A stretch of DNA of 64,000 nt from positions 5,678,986 through 5,742,985 of the forward strand of contig CM038721.1 in the NCBI GenBank assembly GCA_021613375.1, in the 5' to 3' direction. Below are positions 25,218-36,809 of the stretch, piece after piece. The stretch comes from Megaleporinus macrocephalus. Lineage: Eukaryota; Chordata; Actinopteri; Characiformes; Anostomidae. The position numbers were made by a program, and so were the translations under genes. The number at the start of each line of letters is the position of its first letter. Within the stretch, counting starts at the first letter, position 1. The notes beneath the pieces are model-generated. The model was not told where the DNA came from. It ran no database searches and saw only the letters and a program-made list of their open reading frames with translations.

Positions 25218-25462
25218 TTGTCCTACACTGTCCCCTTCTCTCTCCTTTCGTCTATCTTTATATCTCTCTCCCGCAGGCTTCCTCTCTTTTTTCTTTCTCT
25301 ATCCCTCTCTTTGTCCCTTTCTTTCTCCCTCGGTCTCTCTCCTTTCTTTTCTCTTTTTCTTTCCATTTCTTCTTCTCTCTTTCTTTCCCCCTTCTCTCTT
25401 TCTCTCTTTTTTCCTCCCCCTTTTCTTTTTCTCCCTCCCTATCTTTCTTGCTTCTTCTTCTT

Positions 25463-25507
<45 letters not shown>

Positions 25508-26256
25508 GTTCTGAGCTTCATTGGTGCCAAAGAAACGCTTAAAGTGAAGTGAAAGAGTGATGATGATAATGATAACAAAGAAGAGACAAAATAAACGAAT
25601 GACAGAGAGAAAGAAACAAAAACAAAAGAGCATTCACGCGTGTTTATATATATTATTACTCTCTCTCTCTCTTTTTCTCTCTCTCTCTTCCTCTCACTCT
25701 TTCTCTTTCATTCATTCTCACTTTCTCTCTCTTTCTCCTGTTTCTCCTTCCCTCTCTTTATTTTCTCTCTATTTGATTTTCTCTTACCTTCCCTCCATGC
25801 CTGTTTTCTTCTCCTGGCCTCTCTCTTTTACTCTCCCTCACTTTCTCTCTCTCTCTCTGTCCCACACTGTCCCCTTCTCTCTCCTTCCGTCTCTCTTTTA
25901 TCTCTCTCCCTCAGGCTTCCTCTCTCTTTTTTCTTTCTCTCTCCCTTTCTGTCTCCCTTTGTTTCCCTCCTTTTCACCCTTTCTCTCCCTCTTTCTTTCT
26001 CTCCCGCTCTCTCTCCCCCCTTTTCTCTTTCTCTCTTTTCCTCTCTCTTTCTTCTCTCCCTCCCTATCTTTCTTGCTTCTTTTTTCTCTCTCTCTTTCTC
26101 TCACTCTGAGCTTCATTGGTGCCAAAGAAACGCTTAAAGTGAAATGAAAGAGTGATGATAATGATAACAAAGAAGAGACAAAACAAACGAATGACGGAGA
26201 GAAAGAAACAAAAACAAAAGAGCATTCACACGTGTTTATATATATTATTACACTCT
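24496..26256. repeat. CT-rich low-complexity tract with a 595-bp tandem duplication
   Basis: Mostly polypyrimidine, including pure (CT)n at about 25145-25215 and 25469-25500. A non-CT landmark beginning GAGCTTCATTGGTGCCAAAG occurs at 25512 and again at 26107, 595 bases apart, together with its 3' continuation (agcattcacgcgtgtttata or agcattcacacgtgtttata) and its upstream CT text. This is a recent tandem duplication. Long serine/leucine-rich frames (up to 361 codons) are artefacts of the CT composition. Confidence 0.9.
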
Positions 26257-26420
26257 TTCTCTCTCTCTCTCTCTCACTCGCTCTGATTTCAGTGTATGAG
26301 AGGACTCTTGTGTTTTGCTAGCTGCTGAGGAGGGAGGGAATGAGCAAGGGAGGGAATGAAGGAGGGAGGGTGGCAGTTACAAGTGCCCAATCTCAGCTCA
26401 CTGACAGCCTCTGGCACTCG

Positions 26421-26422
<2 letters not shown>

Positions 26423-26462
<40 letters not shown>
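26423..26462. repeat. (GA)n microsatellite
   Basis: An uninterrupted GA run of about 40 bases immediately upstream of the candidate first exon. GA/CT tracts of this type are often found in promoter-proximal DNA. Confidence 0.97.
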
Positions 26463-26464
<2 letters not shown>

Positions 26465-26465
<1 letters not shown>

Positions 26466-26640
26466 AAGAGAGAGGGAGGGAAAAACTTGTTCCACAGAGC
26501 ACCTTTTATCACCTCACACACAGAAACACATTCTCCCGCTCCGCTCTGGACCTGCACCACACTCCACTAGAGCTCGGCACGGATAAGCGCTCCAGCAGGC
26601 TACACGTGGACGTTAGAGCGAGGGCAGATGATCAGCTTCG
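26465..26640 (+). promoter_or_regulatory. Candidate promoter and first exon (possibly of il16)
   Basis: A locally GC- and CpG-richer stretch (ctcccgctccgctctgg, gctcggcacggataagcgct, cacgtggacgttagagcg) after a GA tract. It ends at a strong donor, cttcg|GTGAGTG (GT at 26641). An ATG at 26628 (reading M-I-S-F then one base) lies just before the donor. If joined to the acceptor at 43219, the frame passes through the 43220-43278 leader without a stop into the il16 start, adding 25 residues. The exon could equally be untranslated, or belong to another transcript. No TATA box was recognised. Pure inference from signals. Confidence 0.4.
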
Positions 26641-26857
26641 GTGAGTGCTGTTTTCTCCTCCGCCGCTTTACTTTCCTACCAAACAGGAACGCAACGTGCT
26701 GGACGAGTGCTGTGCTGCAAAAGCTGCAGGGTACATGTTAAAGAAACACTCAATGATCTCCATCTGCTGCAGATGCATTTAGTGTACCATCAGGGAGTGT
26801 GTTGGTTCCGGGAGTCAGTGATGATGCACAGCTGTGTGTAATAATAATAATAATTAT

Positions 26858-27320
26858 ATTTACATTTACATTTACATTTACGACATTTAGCAGACGCTCT
26901 TATCCAGAGTGACTTACAAAAGTGCTTAGTGTTGGGTCAGAGTATGAATCTCTATCTAGTACCAACAGGTTTAAGTCTAAACTACTCTTATACTCAAACA
27001 CTGCCATAAACACAGGGCCAGTGCGGATACCTAGAAAAAAGACAACGCAATACCTAGCAAGACTGGAACCCCTACAGAGAAGAGAACAAATACAAGACTA
27101 CATACAGTACAAGTGCAGTACTTAGCCAGTGCTCCTAGAAGATAAAGTGCAATTACAGTTTATACCAGTACTTTAGTATATTAGTGATTATAAGTGCTTT
27201 ACAAAGAGATGGTGGTCTTCAGTCCGCGTTTGAAGACCACGAGAGAGTTCGCTGTTCGGACAGCTAGTGGAAGTTCATTCCACTATCTGGGTGCCAGTAC
27301 AGAGAGGCGTTTTGTTGCGT
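26858..27320. repeat. Dispersed retroelement-like repeat
   Basis: Opens with repeated ATTTACATTTACATTT followed by GCAGACGCTCTTATCCAGAG and tgacttacaa, a very common fish repeat motif. It continues through gtggtcttcagtccgcgttt and gaagttcattccac. The tandem start and the lack of inverted ends suggest a retroelement tail, but I cannot assign the family. The open frame over 26922-27125 is not supported. Confidence 0.6.
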
Positions 27321-27327
27321 GTCTTCC

Positions 27328-27330
<3 letters not shown>

Positions 27331-27379
<49 letters not shown>
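27331..27379. repeat. (ATA)n microsatellite
   Basis: About sixteen AAT/ATA triplets at the 3' edge of the preceding repeat. Confidence 0.97.
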
Positions 27380-27381
<2 letters not shown>

Positions 27382-27604
27382 TCCCACTTAATATTAAGTT
27401 TATGTAATAACTGTGTAGTTATTACAATAATGTAACTACTAGTGATGCAGCCTCTGTTATAGATGGATTACAGCAGTACTGCTTATGGAATTACACGTGT
27501 ATCAAAATACTTAATACTAATAACAATACAGTTACACTCATGTTATAACCAGTGTTATAACCAGTGTGTCACGATATGAGAAATATGCTGTTACAACTTT
27601 AATA

Positions 27605-27607
<3 letters not shown>

Positions 27608-27683
<76 letters not shown>

Positions 27684-27835
27684 ATAACAGCAATACAGCT
27701 TATATGTATATATGGATAACAGCAGTACAGCTTATATATATATATATATATATATGGATAACAGCAGTACAGCTTATATGTATATATGGATAACAGCAGT
27801 ACAGCTTATATGTATATATGGGTAACAGCAGTACA

Positions 27836-27911
<76 letters not shown>

Positions 27912-27989
27912 ATAACAGCAGTACAGCTTATATGTATATATGGATAACAGCAATACTGCTTATATGTATATATGGATAACAGCAGTACA

Positions 27990-28049
<60 letters not shown>

Positions 28050-28262
28050 ATAACAGCAATACAGCTTATATGTATATATGGATAACAGCAATACTGCTTA
28101 TATGTATATATGGATAACAGCAGTACAGCTTGTATATATATATATATGGATAACAGCAATACAGCTTATATGTATATATGGATAACAGCAGTACAGCTTA
28201 TATGTATATATGGATAACAGCAGTACAGCTTGTATATATAAGCTGAACTGCTGTTATCCATC
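27608..28262. repeat. (TA)n plus minisatellite cluster with terminal hairpin
   Basis: Three long TA runs (27608-27680, 27838-27908, 27989-28047) alternate with copies of TATGGATAACAGCAGTACAG followed by cttatatgta. The cluster ends with the unit followed at once by its own reverse complement: GGATAACAGCAGTACAGCTT, a short spacer, then AAGCTGAACTGCTGTTATCC (28212-28261), pairing at 19 of 20 positions. Confidence 0.95.
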
Positions 28263-29240
28263 TGCAGCAGTTACACAGCTATTGCATGTGTTGTTCATGT
28301 GTATCTACACTGTTATTACAGACACAGCACCATATTCATACTGTCATGTTCTAATATTTTCATGCCAGTGCAGAGGTCGAGCACCTGCCCACTGCCTTCT
28401 ATTATGAACATGTTTTGCGTCAGCAGGTGTTTTCTTCGGTGACACTTTATTGATGTGGCTACACCACACCTACATAACCTCTCACGATGACTAACAGAAA
28501 CCCATATGAATGCTCCTTCCAACAAATGTCAGGTGTGACATTGGATATAGTTAGTATAGGTCCATGTCAGTTTCCATTAAAGGCTTATGTCAAGTAGATG
28601 ATATGGGACGTCCCCTTATTTACCCACTCCCCCACCACCTTGATATTCAGTGGGTTCCAGGTTTCCTGGTCACTCCAACGCTAGCTGGCGGCCACTTTTT
28701 GACCTCTTGTACATTTCCTCTCTTGTTTTCGTTTGGGAGATGACTAAGAATTCACTCTTTCCACTCGACTCTTTGGAAATTAAGCGTCTTTTCAGATTCC
28801 CAAATATGCTACACTGTAAACTTATTCAGAGGCATCCCAGGCATAGCTACGGTTGCTAGGCTATGGAGGACCAACTGGGCAAAGCAGTGTGCTGGAACAT
28901 CACCCTGAGGCTGACCAGTGCTGCAGCAGCTCTACATGACTCGCTTAAGATGCAAACCAAGTGGTTTAAGCTTCTAGAAGAATCTAGTGAGTCAGGATTG
29001 TTCACAGTGGTGGTGAATGGAACCAGACGTCCATCTCTAAACGCTCCTCACAGGAAGGTATTATGTGAAATAGTTATGAAAAGTCATGGCTAAGGTGCTG
29101 TTTTATGATAGTTTGGGCCTAAAACTTCCTTCTAAATCCAGTCTGGGTGGAAGGATACATGACGAATGCTGCGAGGCAACATAGTCCACCAAGAAAGCAT
29201 ATTGTTTTTAAATTGATGACTGAGTTACCCTCATCAGAGT
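28263..29240. other. No gene recognised
   Basis: Short frames at 28650-28859 and 28863-29093 lack domains. The phrase tcacagtggtggtgaatgga (around 29000) resembles ttacagtggtggtgaatctc at about 16923, suggesting part of this stretch is a dispersed repeat. Confidence 0.5.
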
Positions 29241-29242
29241 TA

Positions 29243-30044
29243 CAGTACTGTGCAAAAGTTTTAAAAACATTAAATAATAGGTATAATTATAATAGATACC
29301 AAATATTTAAACTATGTTAGTACAATAAATAGTGCTTTTACATATCTCAGTGTGTTTATTTAACCCTTTCCAAGCTTCTCCTTGCACAAACGACCCAGTA
29401 TGTTTATTTGGAGGGAGCCGCTAGAACTTTTAAATATTTAGGGGGTCCAAGAGGTTAATTAGGGAGTCTCCAGACCCTCCACGACCCCCTGAATTTTTTG
29501 TACCATGGCTTTATGAATGCTGCCCTTCAGTAGAGCCTTAGGGCTACAACATAGACTCTGTAGACTTTTAGGTTTGTAGACTTTGACTAGGCTAATTATA
29601 TGCATCTGTTGCTTGAACTAAACAACTGAGGCACACAAGGTGATTGTTTAAAAGGCTTAATCTGATCAATGCATGTGTATGTTCACCAGTAAGTACAACC
29701 AAATATGATTAAAACAGATGTAAATAATCATACATACAATACAAAGTAACATGAATATCTTATTGTGAGAGGAGTAGATCAGATCTTGAGCTCCAGTTTG
29801 AAGAACAAAGTGTAGTTCCAGATTTCTCCTGGACACCCCAGACATTGTATGAATGGATTCAGTTCCTTCAGCAGCAAATCTTGATTTAGCTTAATGAAGT
29901 ACTGAGCAGTCAAAGCAGGTATTAGATGAGAACTGTAAATAATACTGGGTTGTTAATACTGGGAGAAGCTTGGAAAGGGTTAAATAAACACACTGACGTA
30001 TGATAATAAAGTCCCCAAGTACCTAAAACCTTTGCACAGTACTG
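29243..30044. mobile_element. Mariner-like non-autonomous element with TA target site (802 bp)
   Basis: Left end CAGTACTGTGCAAAAGTTTT; right end read inward CAGTACTGTGCAAAGGTTTT, a TIR of 20 bases with one mismatch. TA dinucleotides flank both ends (29241-29242, 30045-30046), the Tc1/mariner signature. The interior shares long blocks with 9880-10275, 44650-44960 and 61900-62280. No transposase frame survives. Confidence 0.85.
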
Positions 30045-30582
30045 TATGTAGAGGTTGTGCGTTATAGCCACAGAGGAGTATATTGTGTGTGTGCGTGTGT
30101 GCACGGCTGTGTGAGGGGGCGTGTGTGGGGGTGTGTGTGGCGAGTGTGTCATACAGGGAACTCCAGACACTGATGTTTATCTTAATGAACTCAGACAGAC
30201 ACAGATTCCATTCTCTGAGAGAGAGAGAGTATTAGTAAAGGAAACACACATGATTCTCTAATGCACTCATATTCATTGGGCTGCATTCGCTTAGATGACG
30301 TTCACTGTCCACAGCTGTATGTAACAGTATCAGTGATACAGTAATACTGCTAAAGGGTTACACCAGGACCGACATGTAGAGTGTTGGACATGTTGGTTAA
30401 TGTTGACACCAAATATTATACATTATAAACTATTTAAATTTCAATCCACAATCAGATAATAGACAGTTCTTTTGAAGAAACAGGCCCAACAGCCTGTTTA
30501 AAAGAGTGCAACATGCATACAGTAGACCTACATTGTTGCTGATACTAAAACAAATGACAACACTTAATATTGTTATATAAAC
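30045..30582. other. No gene recognised
   Basis: GT-rich stretch near 30085-30150, otherwise unremarkable AT-rich sequence. Confidence 0.5.
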
Positions 30583-30666
30583 TATATGAACAAAGGTATT
30601 GGGACACTCACAGGATCTTGTATGACATCCCATTCTAAATCCAGAGGCACTAATAAAGAGTTGGTC
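30583..30666. mobile_element. Tc1-like terminal fragment
   Basis: ACTATATGAACAAAGGTATT followed by gggacactcac and then GACATCCCATTCTAAATCCA and agagttggtcc. This is the classic outer end of a fish Tc1-like element. The sequence stops matching after gagttggtcc, and the next expected text appears from 32856. Confidence 0.7.
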
Positions 30667-32450
30667 CAATGGAAAATTTCCTAATAGAACACATAGCAAT
30701 GGAAAAATCTGCATCCATCAAGAATAAATCTCAGGAATACAATAAAAACATGGTCAACACTTAGAACATTCCAAGTATGTGTAACTGCAGCCTGGAGAAC
30801 CAATGGGCATAGCAAATGGGCATCAGAAGATGCATTGGCCAATCAAACGCGTGAAGTAGTTCATTGGCCAATCATTGGCCATACATGTCTATCATTTTGT
30901 GCATTAGCCAATGGCTTTAAGGAAAACGAAAAAGGTGTTACAAACCACGCCGGCAGAGAACTATGAAGAGAGAGTCACTACACTGTTTAAAGCGTTACAG
31001 TCTCATTTCTTATTTCAGATCAGTGAGATTAACCAATATAAACTAGTCATTCAGTGTAATACTGATATAAATATTACAGTTTTTCTCGATTGTTTACACA
31101 CATTCTCTGAAAGCATGCCTCATACTCTCAGCTCCGGTTGCTCCGGCTCTGCTACTACTGCCTTGGCCTTCAGCGACTGCGCTCTGGAGCACTTCCAACT
31201 GTACAGCTAGCGAAAAGCTATAAGTTGTTGAAGCTCATTCTTAAATCAGCACTGTGTTACTTATAGCAGTGTTTTAAGAACAATTTAAGATCATTAGCGA
31301 ATGGTTTTGAGAGCCATGCGCCAAACGATTGCCTCCAGTTTGGTTTGGAAGGGTAACAGAGGATTTAGTTCAGTTCAGAGCTGATACTGATCTTCAGCTA
31401 ACTGTTTTAAACATACTTCAAGATGTGGCCCAAATCTGTGTACACTAACAAATCTGTGTGTGGGAACTGCTAAATTAATTCAACAAACTCTTGATTGGTT
31501 GATGCAAAGAGTGATAGACAGCTCAGTCTAAACTGCGATTGGCCAATGCAAAAGTTGATTGACGGCCATGAGCAGTTATTTAATTGGTTGATGCAAAAAA
31601 TGATTGACAGAGTTCCCTCCTCCTTTAGATTTCCGGTCTGCAGCATTACTCTTCTCTTACAAAAAAGAAGTTTATTCAAGTGTACCATTAGTTTACTTCT
31701 TTTAAACTAAAAGGAAGTGAGTATGCTTTCAGTTTACTTTTTATGTACTTCTCAGTGATATACTAAACACAGTTATACTTAAGTATTCTTGGGTTATACT
31801 GATAAGTATAGAACAGTCTAAGTATATTTGGCCTTTACTTGTACTTAATCTTTTGATTCAGATAGTAGAAGTAAGTATTCTTGCTCTGCGCAAAAACACA
31901 TCCAGTACAATATTTATTTAAAATTTGATTTATAAAAATTTATAAAGATACAAATATGTTTCTTAATCTGACTGTGTCTTGTTTATTTTACGTGTGTCCA
32001 CTGGTGAGTAAGTAAACAAGTTCTATTTTAAGTAGAAAAAAACCCTTAAACCTAGTCATATACTTTAAAGTACAACAATAATATAAGCAGTAAATTATAA
32101 GTATTATGTTAAGTTCACTTAAAGAAAACTAACAGTAAAGCCTTAAGTTTACTTTTAGTGTAGTTGCAGTACAAAAGATGTAAACTAGTTGTATACTTGG
32201 TTTACTACTCTTACACTTAAAGTGTACTTAAAATTATACTTTTAAAAACTAGAAAGTGGGCCAATTTAGTCCCAAGAAGTATTAAAATAGTACATATACA
32301 AGTGTACTACTAGTACAATGACATTAGTATAGTAACTGCATAAAGTATACTTAATAAAATGAACGTTAAGTATACTTATTTTCTGTAAGGGTTCTCGAAC
32401 ATTCTAGAACCACCTTAACTTTTGTGCCCCTACCCTAATGTTCCTGGTCA
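30667..32450. other. Unassigned, with CCAAT-rich short repeats
   Basis: Around 30800-30915 and 31490-31605 the motifs ATTGGCCAATC, gattggttgatgcaaa and gattggccaatgcaaa recur. From 31690 to 32390 the sequence is rich in agtatact/aagtatac motifs and looks like a degraded TIR element. A 99-codon frame at 30911-31210 (+) has no recognisable domain. Confidence 0.45.
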
Positions 32451-32455
32451 CATAT

Positions 32456-32518
32456 TAACACACACACACATACATATATACAAACACACTCACACACACA
32501 CACACACACACACACACA
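32456..32518. repeat. (CA)n microsatellite
   Basis: Interrupted CA run. Confidence 0.9.
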
Positions 32519-32694
32519 AATATTAATGGTAGGCTTCAGCTCAGAGCACCCTCATCTGTTTGTTTGTATATATATATATATATGCTTATTTTTATTTACT
32601 TTTTTTGGGTTTTTTTCATCTCTCCCATATCCTTTATTCTTCTTGGCAATCCAAGTTTGTTTGTATGTTTATTGTCCTCCCTCTACACCATGAC

Positions 32695-32697
<3 letters not shown>

Positions 32698-32788
<91 letters not shown>
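32698..32788. repeat. (TA)n microsatellite
   Basis: About 45 uninterrupted TA units. Tyr/Ile-alternating frames over it are artefacts. Confidence 0.97.
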
Positions 32789-32792
<4 letters not shown>

Positions 32793-32849
32793 CTTGTAAT
32801 ACCAGAAATAAAGAAACATTGGTCCTCCAAAGAGGGGGGGTGGTGAAAA

Positions 32850-33350
32850 AAAAAAAGAGTTGGTCCCCATTTGCCGCTATAACAGCTTCCATTCTTCTGG
32901 AAAGGCCTTTTACAAGATTTTGGAGCGTCTGTTAGAATTATTGCCCAGATTCTTCCAGCAGTACATTTGTGAGGTCAGATCCTGTTGTTGGCTGGGAGGG
33001 CCTGGCTCGCACTCTAGTTCATTCCAATGGTGATGGATGGAGTTGAGGTCAGGGCTCGGTGGGAGCCGGTCAAGATCTTCCACACCAAACTCACCAGACA
33101 GGCCTTTATGTCTAAAATGTCTTAAGCATTAAGATTTATTGAGCCACCCCTGAAAGATAACCCCATAGAACTCATTATACCTCCTCCACCAAACTGTACA
33201 GTTGGCAGTCAGGCAGGTGCAGTTCTCCTGGTATTCTCCAAACCCAGACTCATGTATAAGACTGCCAGATAGAGAAGCACCATAGCACTGTATCCACTGC
33301 TACAGAGTCCAGTGGTGGTGCTTTACACCACCTCTGACATTAGTGTAGCA
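32850..33350 (-). pseudogene. Tc1-like transposon remnant
   Basis: Reverse-oriented Tc1-like text: AGTTGGTCCCCATTTGCCGC, TATAACAGCTTCCATTCTTC, gttgaggtcagggctcggtg, then CAAACCCAGACTCATGTATA, agactgccagatagagaagc and gagtccagtggtggtgcttt. The order matches an internally deleted element. It may be the partner of the outer end at 30583-30666. No intact frame. Confidence 0.75.
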
Positions 33351-34150
33351 CTGCTGAAAAATAAGGCCCAGCCAAAACATTGCTTTCAATGTTCAAATGC
33401 TCTTTTATTGAACACAGCAACAGGAGAGAACCACAGCATAAGCACTAATACCCACTTCCCACAGCCCCACAGTCCAGTGCAGAGTAACCCAATAACCCAT
33501 ATGCATGTATAACATTCACACAATCACAAATGTTTGTGTGGCGCAGCCACTTTGCATGAGCACGCCTTCTTTGTCATTGCGAGCCAGTAGAGCTTCTACA
33601 AAGCTGGCAAAAGCCATATTCATGCTCAAGTCATACTGAGGCCTTCATGCTGTCCGAGAACACAAGCACAAATTTTGATTTCACTGATGAGGAACACATT
33701 TTAGATGTTGTCATGCAGGATAACCCAAAGCAGATTTGCTGGCCATGTTTTACTTGTTGCGTTCTGTGAGAAGCAGCTTTTTATTATCACTGAACGTTAC
33801 AGTCCGAACAAAACGCATCCTAAGGCTTCGAGTCATCGGCATCCAAGAGCCGTCGGCGGTGAAGTATTACAGACTGTTTAATTACACGCGGGGTTACGGG
33901 CGGCATATGTTTATTAACACATGTGAACTATGGTCAGTAAAAGTGGCCATAGACACGTGAACGACTCTCCATCACCAGTCACGTCACTCATAATGACTTC
34001 TTCAGAAACCTTCACTGATACAGGCCACAGCATTGGCTGAACGAGAGTATATACTAATATACTTCTGATGACCAGTCCAGTAAACGAACAGCTGGACTCG
34101 TTTGGATGACGTTTTCATAAACAGACTCAATCAAGACCAGTGAAACGAAC
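33351..34150. other. No gene recognised
   Basis: Mixed-composition sequence. Short frames (33312-33512, 33736-33960) have no recognised domains and no splice context. Confidence 0.5.
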
Positions 34151-34159
34151 TACAGGTGT

Positions 34160-34310
34160 GAAGAGACCCTTAAACACTGTGTCCACTCACTCTACACTCA
34201 CTATTAGACTAGCCTATACCTTGCTGAGGCGCCTTGTAGATATATAGTCAGAGACAGTAGCTCATCTGCAGCTGCACAGTGTGTGTTGGTCTGTAGTCCT
34301 TCATCATATT
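34160..34310. repeat. Dispersed repeat fragment
   Basis: Partial copy of the family at 10380-10760: ttaaacactgtgtccactca, ccttgtagatatatagtcag, cagacagtagctcatctg-type text. Confidence 0.7.
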
Positions 34311-34329
34311 TATTTTCCTGATCTGGATT

Positions 34330-34930
34330 AAACTCTTTTTTCCTTTTCTTTTTGTTCTTCTCTTTTTCTCGCTCTCTTCCTTTTTCTCTCTCATTACGGT
34401 TATCTTCTCTTTATCTTCGTCCTGTTTCAGTTTCTCTCTCTCACAGCTCTGGCTTCCTGTGTTTACGCTTTCTGTGAGTCTTAGTCTTTCTTCTCTCTCT
34501 CACTCTCTCTCTCTCTCTTTCTCCCAACTAATTCTCTACTTTCTTCTCCTTTTTCTTCTCCCTCTCTCTTTCTCTCTCTCCCAACTAATTGTCTTTTTTC
34601 GTTCTCCTCTCTCTCTCCCCCTACTAATTCCCTTTTCTTTCCTTTCTCTCTCTGTCTCTCTCTCTCTACTTACTAATTCTTTCTTTTCCTTTCCTCTCTC
34701 TCTCTCTCATCCTACTCTCTCTCCCTACTAATTCTCTTTTCTTTCTCCTCTCTCTCTCTGTCCCAACTAATTCTCTCTTTTCTATCTCCTCTCTCTCTCT
34801 CTCTCTCTCTCACTACTAATTCTCTCTCCCCCTACTAATTCTCTCTTTTCTTTCTCCTCCCTCTCTCTCCCCCAACTAATTTTCTCTTTTCTATCTCCTC
34901 TCTCTCTCTCTCACTACTAATTCTCTTTTC

Positions 34931-34974
<44 letters not shown>

Positions 34975-35068
34975 ACCCATTCTCTCTCCCCCTACTAATT
35001 CTCTCTCCCCCTACTAATTCTCTCTTTTCTTTCTCCTCCCTCTCTCTCTCACTACTAATTCTCTTTTC

Positions 35069-35112
<44 letters not shown>

Positions 35113-35299
35113 TACTCTCTCTCTCTCCCAACTAATTCTCTCTTTTCTATCTCCTCTCTCTCTCACTACTAATTCTCTCTTTTCTTTCTCCTCTTTCTCT
35201 CCCTCTCTCCCTACTAATTCTCTCTCTCTCTCTCTCTCTCTCTGCCCCAACTAATTCTCTCTTTTCTTTCTCCTCTTTCTCTCCCTCTCTCACTACTAA

Positions 35300-35372
<73 letters not shown>
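34330..35372. repeat. CT-rich tract with interspersed CTACTAATT units
   Basis: Polypyrimidine with repeated modules of (CT)n, CTACTAATTCTCTCTTTTCT and ttctcctc, ending in a long pure (CT)n at about 35303-35371. A minisatellite-like organisation overlies the microsatellite. No coding significance. Confidence 0.9.
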
Positions 35373-35375
<3 letters not shown>

Positions 35376-36125
35376 CAGCTGCTATTACAGCTGTGTGCCA
35401 TTACATCAGTATTACAGTCAGACTGTTTCAGGAGAAGAGAGAAGAGACACCGTTACCCCGCTGCTGCTACTGCTCGGAGGAAAGTACGCTGTGTGCTGTA
35501 GGTCGTTCATGTGGGATACAAATACCTGACACATGTGACATCAAACACATGATTAGACCTTGACGTGGTCCATTTAGTTCTCGCTCAGCTCTACTGATCT
35601 ATTTACAGTAATTACTGCAATTAACCGCTGCTATAGCGAAACCGCATGATTCACGACACAGTGCAGGCTTTTGATGGTTACAACTGTTTCTTTATTTATT
35701 CATTTTTAAAAATAAAGGTGCCAAAAAAAAAGGTCCTTTGGGAAGATACCAGGAACCACAGCCCTAAATAAAAAACCTTTCAAAGAAAGAGTCTTTCAGC
35801 AGCAATCATTATAAGTGAAAAAGCCTTCATCAAAGCCAGGTTCTGGTTCAGACTGAAGGGTTTTATTGTCACTTACATAGTAAACCATGCGGTTACACTG
35901 TGTACAGTGAAATTCTTGCTTTGCTAATCAGATATAAGACACGAATAGTAGGTAGACAGAAATCAGACACCAAATCAGAAAACGCTGGGAGAATATTTTT
36001 TATATTTACAACTAAAGGTTGGTACGGTGTAGTGGGTTACACTGCTGTCCTCCATTGTGTGGACTGGAGTTTGATTCCCTTCCTGTTTAACCATCTTACA
36101 CTAAGATTCCTTGGGTAAGACTCCT
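35373..36125. other. Mostly unassigned; contains a retroelement-like fragment
   Basis: The stretch 35850-35935 (GGGTTTTATTGTCACTTACA, ACAGTGAAATTCTTGCTTTG) resembles 3' parts of fish LINEs. The rest is unassigned, and the short frames are not credible genes. Confidence 0.45.
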
Positions 36126-36530
36126 AACTCAAACTGTAACACTACCTTCACCTACCTGTGTACAGGTAAACTGTAACATTACCTTCACCTACCTGTGTAC
36201 AGATAAACTGTAACACTACCTTCACCTACCTGTGTACAGGTAAACTGTAACACTACCTTCACCTACCTGTGTACAGGTAAACTGTAACACTACCTTCACC
36301 TACCTGTGTACAGATAAACTGTAACACTACCTTCACCTACCTGTGTACAGGTACACTGTTACACTACCTTCACCTACCTGTGTATAGGTACACTGTTACA
36401 CTATCCTCACCTACCTGTGCACAGATAAACTGTAACCCTACCTTTACCAACCTGTGTACAGGTAAACTGTAACACTACCTTCACCTACCTGTGCACAGGT
36501 AAACTGTAACACTACCTTCACCTACCTGGT
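36126..36530. repeat. 37-bp minisatellite, about 11 copies
   Basis: The unit contains CTGTAACACTACCTTCACCT followed by ACCTGTGTACAGGTAAA; spacing measured at 36181 and 36218 is 37. Each unit includes the near-palindrome cctgtgtacagg. Confidence 0.95.
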
Positions 36531-36809
36531 CATAACTGCAGGCAGGCCAGTCCATGCCTTTAAAATGTGGGCAGAATGTGGTTTTGCAGTGTCTTGGCAA
36601 AAAATGTAAGACCCCCCTGAAAAAGACGTCATCTAGAAGGCAGCATATGTTGCTCTAAGCTCTGTAGACAGAAGAAGTGACATATCATGACAGACTCTAG
36701 CCTCTGGACTTGTTGCTGTCTGGATGGTCTTTTTGTTCATGTTCCGGAGCCCACAACATCTAAGTCTTCCAAACAAGATCTGCAATGCTGATTCATCTAA
36801 CCACAGTAA
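36531..36809. other. No gene recognised
   Basis: A 67-codon reverse frame here has no recognised domain. The sequence leads into the locally triplicated block. Confidence 0.45.

Noticed and set aside
24467..26147. Serine/leucine-rich frames of up to 361 codons on the + strand and Arg/Glu-rich frames on the - strand
   Set aside because: Direct translation of CT/GA low-complexity DNA; all frames look alike and the tract is duplicated.
27566..28159. Tyr/Ile-repeat frames
   Set aside because: Translations of (TA)n microsatellites.
30911..31210. A 99-codon + strand frame starting MALRKTKKVLQT
   Set aside because: No recognisable domain, no splice context, AT-rich surroundings with other repeat motifs. 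It could be a transposon relic but cannot be supported.
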